DNA from: Stramenopiles sp. TOSAG23-6
Taxonomy: Eukaryota; Sar
Assembly: GCA_900128565.1 (NCBI GenBank)
Contig: LT636110.1
Location: 1 to 15,614, forward strand
Direction of reading: 5' to 3'
Length of the DNA stretch: 15,614 nucleotides
In this document: positions 1 to 7,110 of the stretch, one piece after another
Layout: every line of letters starts with the position of its first letter
How positions within the stretch are numbered: the stretch's first letter is position 1
Made by a program: the position numbers and the translations under genes
Notes under the pieces: model-generated
Seen by the model: only the letters and a program-made list of their open reading frames with translations
What the model was told of the DNA's origin: nothing
Database searches by the model: none

Positions 1-48
1 TCGAACACGAAGCTGCACTTTCTTTTTGTTTTTTTCATTCCACTCAAC
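1..48. repeat. 48-bp perfect inverted repeat, left arm
   Basis: Bases 1-48 are the exact reverse complement of 1858-1905 and matching stops at base 49 (T here, needing an A at 1857). The arm touches the window edge and may continue outside. A perfect copy of coding sequence from a gene 1.8 kb away, in inverted orientation at a sequence end, is typical of an amplification or assembly chimera. A true inverted duplication is also possible. Confidence 0.9.
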
Positions 49-1324
49 TACTACGTATATATTTCCTTTGCGTGCTCAAAAAACCATTGTCAACTGTAAT
101 ACTATACTGACAGATAAAGGTTTTCCAGCCGAGATACAATATGAGACTATGCCACTTGATACTACGCTATTTGAGTGTTACGAGGCATGTAGACGTAAAG
201 AGTTGAACTGTGCTCATTTCACGTATGAAACAAGTCCAAACAAATGTAAAATGTATCAACCTACAACCATCAGTTCAAATGCTATTCAACTTGCTGGTAC
301 AACAACAAACCTTTCAAATATTATTGAAATGCCTGGCAGTACAATATATTCATGTGGTTTCGGACTTCAATGTGACCCAGGATTAGGGAATATCTACGTG
401 GATAAAGATAAATGTTTGTGCAAAAACAAAATAATTACGTCACATGAACCAGGAACACAAACTAACTGTAATTTAGGGCAGTATTGCTATGCAAATGGAA
501 CCTGCTCAAATGTGAAGAGAGGACGTAATTTAGTAGGTGACACTGGCGATTACCATGTAGTCGGCCGAATAGTTATTTATGTGGTTTTGTTTTTTGCAAT
601 GATTTTACTTTGTGTAGTAACAGAGTTTGCGAAAAGAAAATTTGAAAGAAGCGAAACTTTGAGCATTCTACTTGATATCGCTCTTCTTGCATTATACATA
701 GTTGAACAGTTGACTGAATTTATTGAAATACCCGTAACTGGTATATTCCAGCGTTTGAATAATAGCATAGAGTTGGAACTGCGTATTGGTATATGGAAAT
801 CTTGTGCATTTTTTTATCAACATGGTGATATAAGGGCAAGGCAAATTGAAAAATGCTACTCTTCGTCAAGTATTTTCCCAGGTTTTGAAGGTAGTTTGGA
901 AATGATTCTGATAGGGATTTTTATTAATATCTTAATTCTGTCGCTTATCATCAAATATTGTGTATCGTTTACAAAATTCTTTTCGAAATTAAAGCCGAAA
1001 ATGATTCTTATCAATGCAAATTTACAAGTATTTGGTAATTTGTTGATATTTGGCTTGTTTTTATCGACATATTTTGACATATTGGCCGTAAGATATCGAA
1101 AACCTGCTGAACCTTCTCATTTTAAAGTTGGTTTTTTTCTAAGTATTACATCGTTGCTTTTATCAATTGTAGCATTCACTCTTGATGTATTTTCTACTGA
1201 AAAATATATAGTAGTAAGTCCAATCCCAGATGAAGAGGATCCAAAATCGGCAGTTGATGTTAAGTTGAAAATTACATCGGAGGGAGTAGTACCTGTGGTT
1301 ACAGAAAGAAAAGACAAAAAATAA
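2..1324 (+). CDS. PAN/apple-like multi-pass membrane protein, 5' incomplete
   Basis: The reading frame is open from base 2 to a TAA at 1322-1324 and has no ATG near its beginning, so the 5' end is missing or upstream. Counting residues from base 26, a cysteine-rich N-terminal part (about 24-75) has the spacing of a PAN/apple module, with Cys at VNC, FECYEAC, NC and KCKMY. A second Cys cluster follows (about 110-165). Hydrophobic segments come next, near residues 180-203, 212-232, 288-312, 330-350 and 366-388, then a short charged tail. PAN modules usually bind protein or carbohydrate outside the cell, so a surface or lumenal N-terminus before a membrane bundle is likely. I do not recognise the exact family. 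Bases 1-48 are an inverted copy of the next gene, so the N-terminus before about residue 9 is not trustworthy. The coding call is firm; the function is not. Confidence 0.75.
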   Translation, partial: RTRSCTFFLFFSFHSTTTYIFPLRAQKTIVNCNTILTDKGFPAEIQYETMPLDTTLFECYEACRRKELNCAHFTYETSPNKCKMYQPTTISSNAIQLAGTTTNLSNIIEMPGSTIYSCGFGLQCDPGLGNIYVDKDKCLCKNKIITSHEPGTQTNCNLGQYCYANGTCSNVKRGRNLVGDTGDYHVVGRIVIYVVLFFAMILLCVVTEFAKRKFERSETLSILLDIALLALYIVEQLTEFIEIPVTGIFQRLNNSIELELRIGIWKSCAFFYQHGDIRARQIEKCYSSSSIFPGFEGSLEMILIGIFINILILSLIIKYCVSFTKFFSKLKPKMILINANLQVFGNLLIFGLFLSTYFDILAVRYRKPAEPSHFKVGFFLSITSLLLSIVAFTLDVFSTEKYIVVSPIPDEEDPKSAVDVKLKITSEGVVPVVTERKDKK

Positions 1325-1398
1325 AGTCGAAATTAAAAAAATTAGAGTGGTTACAGAAAGAAAAGACAAAAAATAAAGTCGAAATTAAAAAAAATAGA
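1295..1398. repeat. 52-bp tandem duplication across the stop of the first gene
   Basis: A unit starting GTGGTTACAGAAAG at 1295 recurs at 1347 (period 52), nearly identical up to about 1398. It includes the last codons and the TAA of the upstream gene, so the second copy is a ghost of the coding end in the 3' flank. It looks like a recent slippage or microhomology duplication. Confidence 0.9.
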
Positions 1399-1812
1399 GT
1401 GTTCTAGAGCGCGCTCAAAATTTAAAAAAAAAAAAAATTAAGTCATTGAAATCGAAATCTCAAAATAATAAATTAATAATAATGATAATTTTAGTTTATC
1501 TATCAAATCTTAAAATTAAATTGATTGTAGAAACGCAGCAGAAACGCACCCACGAAAAATCTGGGATTTTCGTGGGTGTAGAAACCAACGTCCGTCCAGG
1601 TACCGGGTAACAACCCAAACCTTTCGAGCGCTTCGGCCCGGCGGCATTCAAATTTAAATTATTATTCCTCCGAAGAACGAGAAGTCGAAGTCTCTCGAAG
1701 AATTTTTTATCAAAAGTCCGCTATCTTGAAAAAAACATGTTCTTGATGTGAATAATGAAATATTGTGTTATGCAATCAATCTTATATATCCAAGTTATTT
1801 TGTTTGGTTTGA
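1325..1812. other. Gene-free interval
   Basis: This holds the second copy of the 52-bp tandem repeat, A-rich sequence, a strong hairpin at 1547-1578, and a locally GC-rich patch (about 1588-1655, including CCCGGCGGC) that contrasts with the AT-rich surroundings. About 1665-1700 there is a short self-complementary segment around CGAGA and TCTCG. I checked the GC-rich patch on both strands for tRNA boxes and familiar snRNA landmarks and recognised none. No convincing open frame is present. Confidence 0.6.
1547..1578. other. Perfect 12-bp stem hairpin
   Basis: CACCCACGAAAA at 1547-1558 is exactly complementary to TTTTCGTGGGTG at 1567-1578, with the 8-base loop ATCTGGGA. It is the strongest simple hairpin I see outside genes. 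It could be part of a structured RNA, a small mobile-element end, or a 3' processing signal; nothing decides between these. A weaker look-alike (ACCCA and TGGGT around A-rich bases) lies near 10743-10757. Confidence 0.7.
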
Positions 1813-2280
1813 ATGATGCACGAGAATCCCGCTGATCCAAGAGTTCCTCGAGGTTATGTTGAGTGGAATGAAAAAAACAAAAAGAAAGTGCAGCTTCGTG
1901 TTCGACAGATAAAGAAACAAAGAAACAATCGAGAGAAACAAAGACGATTGAGTACTACATCAACATCTAAAGAGAACAGTGAAAGGAAGACAAAGTCTAA
2001 ATCTGAACATTTGTCGGAATATTTCAAAAAGAGACGAAAAAGTACCAAGGGCAAACCTAAAGAAGAATCAACTGCCGCCACTCCTTTTGATGATATTTCA
2101 GTATTTTTGCAAAACTTGAAGACATCAAGTCCATTCGTATTTTACATGACTGCTACTACTATTACTTTATTACTGTTTTGGTTGTTTCTAGTGTTGCCAT
2201 TGCAGAAACTTGATTTTATAAGTGCTACTATGCATTGTGTCTTTTTTTGTACTTGTTGCGTTGTAGTATATTTTTTCTAA
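1813..2280 (+). CDS. Small basic protein with two C-terminal membrane segments
   Basis: 155 residues from two adjacent ATG codons at 1813 and 1816 to TAA. The first 85 residues are strongly basic and hydrophilic, with runs such as KNKKK, KKQRNNREKQRR and KKRRKSTKGKPK. Residues about 108-130 form a clear membrane segment and about 134-155 a second, Cys- and aromatic-rich one that ends at the C-terminus. A cytosolic basic domain anchored to a membrane by a C-terminal hairpin is the simplest reading. I do not recognise a family. It ends only 41 bases from the convergent kinase gene. Bases 1858-1905 are the other arm of the inverted repeat at the window start; this copy is the in-frame one and so is likely the original. 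Confidence 0.7.
   Translation: MMHENPADPRVPRGYVEWNEKNKKKVQLRVRQIKKQRNNREKQRRLSTTSTSKENSERKTKSKSEHLSEYFKKRRKSTKGKPKEESTAATPFDDISVFLQNLKTSSPFVFYMTATTITLLLFWLFLVLPLQKLDFISATMHCVFFCTCCVVVYFF
1858..1905. repeat. 48-bp perfect inverted repeat, right arm
   Basis: Exact reverse complement of bases 1-48. It lies in frame within the small basic membrane protein gene (residues about 16-31), which suggests it is the source copy. Confidence 0.9.
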
Positions 2281-2321
2281 AAATCGGAAAAAAACTTTCT
2301 AAAAATTCTGCTTTATTAAAA

Positions 2322-5300
2322 TTATTTTTCATTTGTAATTCTTGCTGAGGGGGTACAATGTCTTTCTAGATATAACAACTGTTCAACTTCAAAGCAAAAA
2401 TCTAGTTTTTCTCGTCCAAATTTATCCTCTAAAATTGTTTTAGTATCTTTGTGTTTTTGATTATGCAGTAAAAACTTTCGGATGTCAGTATACAAAACTC
2501 CTTCACGACTTCTCAAGTCATTTTGAAATCTTTCAATCTGCTCATAATTAATACCGAGAAGCGGCGTATGATCACCTTCTGGTAAATCTGAAACAGCAAC
2601 TGCAGCAGATGCTTCACCACCAATTGTTATATGCCGTAACTGAGCAAGGACTTCAATGGCATCGTCATCAACTTGTGTCTTTCCATCATTCTCAAAATCA
2701 TCACTATAGAGTCCGCCAGCTTCATCTTCGTCTGAATACATGTCATCATCATCGCCGCTGTCCATATATGATGGTGAAGAAGGCCTAATAACAGATCCAT
2801 TCTTTTTATCTACATTTGTCAAATATCCTTCATTTCGTGTAGATTGTTTCTCATCCACTGTATTTTGTGCTAAGGATTTTTCTTTACTAGGAGAAGTATC
2901 TATGGATGATGAGGGAATTCCATTAATATTTGTGGATCTTTGTTTTGCTTCAGGTGATGATCGTCCACCTCTTCCACCTACTCGAATTGAAGTTCGTTGA
3001 CGTCCGCCGCGTCCTGATAATGATCTTCGATGTCCTCTGCCACCAAAACTTTTACTACTCCCACGTCCGATATTACTATTATTATTCGACGCAAACTGAC
3101 CGTCAAAACTGAACATTGTAACTGGTGAACCAGGGTCACCCGGAAGACTTTGGGATTCTAACACTGCAACAGCAGCAGCGGTACCAGCTGTCCCAGGACT
3201 TATTACAGGTACATGTGCATCTATTTCATCGTAGGGTGAGTAACAACTTCCTCTAGGCGATGGATTTATCGGTCTTTCGTCAGGATTAATTAAATATGAA
3301 GGCCTTTTATAAACATACTTTTGCTTTGAATCCGTAATGTACGAAAAATTTGAACCTTTATTTTTTGCTTCTATATGAGCCATATATTTTGCTGACTGTG
3401 ATTTAGCTTCGAAAATAGGTTTTTCCTCATTCACTGTTGGAATCTCATCGACTCCAGCAGAATCATTAACTTTATATTTACCACCAATTGAACCATGTAT
3501 TGGTCTATCATCATTCGGATCATGTCTTCGAATTATTCTTTGTCCTCTCTTATTTCTATTATTTTGTGATTCTTTACCATGTACGAGCACAAATTGTTCA
3601 TCTGGATTTGAGGATTCTCTAAAATCTTCACATGTATTGTGAAAAAAAAATTTTTTGTAAAATTTGTTAGGTACGGAATTTCGTACGAAAAAAAAATAAA
3701 TTCGAAATTGAAAAAAATAAAAGATACATGTTTCATTAAAAGGATCCTTGCCATCTTTGGTAGAAACATAATCTACACTTCTACGAAAACCGTTGTGATT
3801 GGGGGAACTAGAGGAATTCGTTGGCGAAAGTGTTACATCTGGATTAAATTCTATCGATGCATACAGACTTGCATCGGTTTCTGTTTTTGCTAACGTATCA
3901 CTCGGCAAATTCAAGTTTGAATCTGGACCAAATTTTGTACATGACAGACTCGCAGTACTTAGGTCACTCATTGGAAAAGGGTCATCCGAATTTCCAAATG
4001 GCTCCTTATTTTGACCTAAATGTATATTCTTTGATCCCGCAGCTGTCATTGAAGTAATTGTGATAGTATTCATAGTATCCTTTGACTTTTCATTTAATTT
4101 AGACTCCACATTGCAATCAGCTGCAAAATTTAACCCGGATCCTGTACTTGACCTAAACATTCGCCGTTTTCGCTCTGCAACTGCATTACGATTTTTAGTC
4201 CCTACAGATAGTGTCACAGCTTTTAGCTCAGCTTCACGTAATTCGCGAGCCAGATCTTTTGATCGTTGTTTTCTCCGTCTCGCTCTCTCTGCCGGAGTGA
4301 GCATTACTAGCAAATGTCTTTGCTCTGATTGGCCATTTACTTTGGATTCAGATATTTTATTCTTATTTATTTTATTCCTTTTCGAATTCATTTTTGATAC
4401 TTTTCTCAACTTTTGCCCTATTGAACCACCAGTTCTTTCTAATTCAGCAATCTGGTTCCTAATGATAGGTGTAGAAAATATTTTTGCGTAGTCTGCTCTT
4501 TGGTTTGGATTTTTTTTTAATAAAGATGAAACGAGACCACGCATACCTTGACTATATCCTTTCGGTAGACTTGTGTACTTTCCTTGAACAATTTGATATA
4601 CTAAACCCAATAAATTACTACCTTTAAATGCATGACATCTTGCACACATCTCATAAAGGATACAGCCGACTGCCCATAAATCAGATTTATAAGTATGTAT
4701 TTTGGAAAAATATTTCAAAAAAAAAAACTTAAATTTGTTAGGTACAATTTCAAAAAAAAAAACTTAAATTTGTTAGGTACAAACTTTCGTACGAAAAAAA
4801 ATCGAATTTGAAAAAAAATAAAACATACATACGGTTTGTTTTCGCAGACCTCAGGGGACATATAATACGGTGTTCCAACGACAGTGCTTGCATGATCAAG
4901 AGTACTACTTAATACACGAGCAATCCCAAAATCACCAAGTTTAATTATAGAACGGTCGGTGATAAATACATTATTGGATTTCAGATCCCTATGTAAGATT
5001 TTTCGACTATGAATATAACGACAAGCCATGCAAAGCTGAATAAACCAGTCCAATATTAAAGCTTCCTCTAAAGGCTGTTTTGCTGCTTTAATATACGCCG
5101 ATAAATCTCCAACAGCACAGTATTCCATCACAATATGCAAATCTTCCCCATACATGAAACTTTCGCGGTAGTCTACAACGTTTGGATGTTTTAAAGTAGA
5201 AAGAAAAGTTACTTCTGCCAGGGCTTGCTTCCGTTCGATTCTATTCATGAGTTCTATAGAAACTCGTTTCACTACAACTTTTTCATGAGAACCTCCAACT

Positions 5301-5368
5301 GTACGGCAAAGCATTGCTTCACCATACTGACCACGACCAATAGTTTTGAGTTTCTCATATCGATCCAT
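2322..5368 (-). CDS. NEK: NIMA-related (NEK-type) Ser/Thr protein kinase, three exons
   Basis: Joined exons are 5368-4829, 4694-3728 and 3631-2322, giving about 938 residues. The kinase domain is N-terminal: glycine loop GRGQYG (11-16), catalytic Lys34, helix-C Glu52, HRDLKSNN (126-133), DFG (146-148) and GTPYYMSPEVCENKPY (165-180), then TYKSDLWAVGC directly after the first intron. The CENKPY-xx-KSD spacing is that of NEK kinases and fixes the intron ends exactly. The long tail has a basic region after the domain, an Asn/Ser-rich middle, an RGG-type patch (about residues 690-725, coded at 3070-2960) and a conserved-looking helical end. Members act in mitosis, cilia or the DNA-damage response. 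Start is the ATG at 5368, the first of the frame and before the glycine loop. Both introns lack AG at the expected 3' end. Kinase call firm; subfamily uncertain. Confidence 0.92.
3632..3727 (-). repeat. Introner intron, kinase intron 2 (GTATC to ATACAT)
   Basis: 96 bases, a multiple of three and free of in-frame stops, so the frame is open with or without splicing. It carries CGTACGAAATTCCGTACC and CCTAAC and ends CACAATACAT. Flanks show the direct repeat ACATGT at both ends. Here alone an AG 5 bases further on (after GTGAAG) would also keep the frame. Confidence 0.8.
4695..4828 (-). repeat. Introner intron, kinase intron 1 (GTATG to ATACAT)
   Basis: Removing exactly these 134 bases joins CCG-TAT to ACT-TAT and restores ENKPY-TYKSD, the NEK consensus spacing. 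The intron ends AATACAT, not AG; the nearest downstream AG would delete the conserved KSDLWAVG. It has the family core (TTTCGTACGAAA, then GTACCTAAC). A 35-base internal duplication (about 4712-4781) doubles the branch-point-like CCTAAC. Confidence 0.9.
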
Positions 5369-5621
5369 TGTATAGATCTATTATAATTTCCTAAATCAAC
5401 ATTCGACGTAATTTTTCAAAATGAACATCTTTAAAAAAATTAAAAAAAAAAAGACGAATATTCAACCAACTAAAAAAAAAAAAAAACGTATTTACAGCAA
5501 GACAAACCTGCTCCGCTAATACTAAAATTTGAATGGCCACGCTTATGTATTAGTCATGTGACACTTGAAAGAACAATAGCAAATATTTTAATACTGTCGA
5601 GTACTCTCTTGAAGTCTCTTC
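5369..5621. other. Divergent intergenic region
   Basis: 253 bases between the starts of the kinase (-) and the single-pass membrane protein (+). It must hold the promoters of both. It contains A-runs at about 5431-5452 and 5471-5486 and a short palindromic GTCATGTGAC at 5554-5563. I see no recognisable TATA box or other core element. Confidence 0.5.
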
Positions 5622-6902
5622 ATGGAATCTTCAGGTACCTACACGGTGACATCGAAAGACGCAAGTATGATGATAAGCGATAAAGAAACAATTACAGAGC
5701 CTTCTTTGCATTCTGACACCACGGTAATTTTGACGACGGAAGATCCTATGAAGAAGGAATCTTCACAATGTGAAACCAGAATAACTGTGACACCATTGAA
5801 GAACACTTCTTCAAATTCTTCAGCTAAAAAGTCAACGACGAGGAATTGTTGTGGAAAACATAAAAGGGCACTACTTTATATTATGGCACTTGTTCTTTTA
5901 ATTTCAGTGGTGGCGTGGCCAATTTATTTTCTCTCAAAGAATTTAAATGAAAAGAAACACAGCAAAATTTACATTTTTGAAGTTGAACACATTTTGGAAG
6001 ATGATCAGGAAGGGACATTTAGTCGTAGACTTGGGCTTGATGAGGATAAGGATAAGGAAGAGAAGGAAAAGAAGAAAAAGAAGTGTTTGGAGTGGGTCGC
6101 AACAACGCAAGCGGCTATCATTGACACACGTGTTGAATATTCAGTAGTGACAAACGTTCTGGAATCTAAGGAAGATAAGGAAGATAAGCCATGTGAGACA
6201 GATAAAATTCGTCATAAATTTGACACTTCTGTCACTACCATTAAAGGGAAGACTCTAGTTGAATCTGATTTATTAGAAGCAATTAAATCCGAAATGAAAA
6301 GAAAAGAAATTAAATTCAACAATGCAGAGCTCTATCCATTCGAATCATCAGATCCCCCTCCACAACAAGAATCAAAGTCAGTAAAACTACCAACTGCAGG
6401 TCCAGTAACACATGAAGAAACACAGCCAAAATCAGCAGTACCACCAACTGCAGGTACACAGGAAGCAAAATCATCAGCAATAGCAACAGCATCACAAGAA
6501 GCAGCAGCAACAGCATCACCAGAAGTAGCAAAAGCAGCAGCAGAGGCAGAAGCAAGAGAAGCAACGACAAATCGTGAAGAATTAGCACCAGAAGCAGAAG
6601 TGAAAGAATCAGAAGTAACAAATGGTAATACTGATACAACAACTTTGAGAGCAAGCATAGGTAAAAAGGTTACAACATCATACCAGATGATTGGTAGTAC
6701 TATACTTGCCCAGTGGATAAAATTCCGTACCTTTTTTTTCGTACTTCAAAATTTTGCACCTAATGCTTTATATACGAAAGGAATGGTACAAGCTCTCTTC
6801 AGATATGTCACAATGCTCTTCACTACAATTGCGACTAGATTGGATAAAATCCATAAGCACATGGTAGATAATGATTACACTATCAATTTGGATCAAATCT
6901 AA
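5622..6902 (+). CDS. Single-pass membrane protein with acidic/basic and Ala-Glu-Thr-rich tail
   Basis: 426 residues, ATG at 5622 to TAA. The N-terminal about 82 residues are Ser/Thr-rich and hydrophilic, followed by one membrane segment (about 83-104) with basic residues before it, so a type II orientation is likely. After it come a charged patch (DEDKDKEEKEKKKKK), an expressed-looking globular part with two Cys (about 155 and 190), and a low-complexity Pro/Thr then Ala/Glu region (about 245-340). The repeated GCA/GAA codons there create a spurious leucine-rich frame on the other strand. Near the end, residues 369-385 match the translated core of the local introns. The last 40 residues are amphipathic. 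No family is recognised. Confidence 0.7.
   Translation: MESSGTYTVTSKDASMMISDKETITEPSLHSDTTVILTTEDPMKKESSQCETRITVTPLKNTSSNSSAKKSTTRNCCGKHKRALLYIMALVLLISVVAWPIYFLSKNLNEKKHSKIYIFEVEHILEDDQEGTFSRRLGLDEDKDKEEKEKKKKKCLEWVATTQAAIIDTRVEYSVVTNVLESKEDKEDKPCETDKIRHKFDTSVTTIKGKTLVESDLLEAIKSEMKRKEIKFNNAELYPFESSDPPPQQESKSVKLPTAGPVTHEETQPKSAVPPTAGTQEAKSSAIATASQEAAATASPEVAKAAAEAEAREATTNREELAPEAEVKESEVTNGNTDTTTLRASIGKKVTTSYQMIGSTILAQWIKFRTFFFVLQNFAPNALYTKGMVQALFRYVTMLFTTIATRLDKIHKHMVDNDYTINLDQI
6727..6777 (+). repeat. Introner-like segment inside an open frame (exonised or unspliced copy)
   Basis: The segment begins GTACC, runs through TTTTTTTTCGTAC, AAATTTTG and CACCTAATG, and ends TATACGA, in the same order as the local intron family but degenerate (the family has CGTACGAAA, GTACCTAAC and ATACAT). 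Its translation FFFVLQNFAPN parallels FFFVRNFVPN, which the amidohydrolase-gene intron would give if read through. It is 51 bases long, so the frame holds whether it is spliced or retained. Confidence 0.6.
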
Positions 6903-6999
6903 AATTAATCGCTAAAACTTTGTATATAATTTTCTGTAACAAATTCACCTAATTACTTATTTCCGTGTACAAAAACATCAATAAAAAAATTCATTTATC

Positions 7000-7110
7000 T
7001 TTTAATTTTTATGGACTTAATGTTTTCATATAATGTCTAAAATCACTCATTGTATTTTTTAATTTTTATGGACTTAATGTTTTCATATAATGTCTAAAAT
7101 CACTCATTGT
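7000..7110. repeat. 57-bp tandem duplication across the end of the amidohydrolase-like gene
   Basis: Bases 7000-7053 and 7057-7110 are identical (period 57). The right copy contains the last codons (MKTLSP) and the stop of the minus-strand gene; the left copy is a non-coding duplicate in its 3' flank. This is the same pattern as at 1295-1398. Confidence 0.9.

Noticed and set aside
1588-1655. GC-rich patch as a tRNA or spliceosomal snRNA
   Set aside because: On neither strand do I find A/B boxes, a cloverleaf, or U1, U2, U5 or U6 landmark motifs.
4672-4694. Canonical AG acceptor at GGGCAG for kinase intron 1
   Set aside because: It would remove TYKSDLWAV, among the most conserved residues of NEK kinases.
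6316-6658. Leucine-rich and Ala/Ser-rich open frames on the minus strand
   Set aside because: They are antisense shadows of the GCA/GAA/ACA-repeat coding region of the + strand gene and have pure low-complexity composition.
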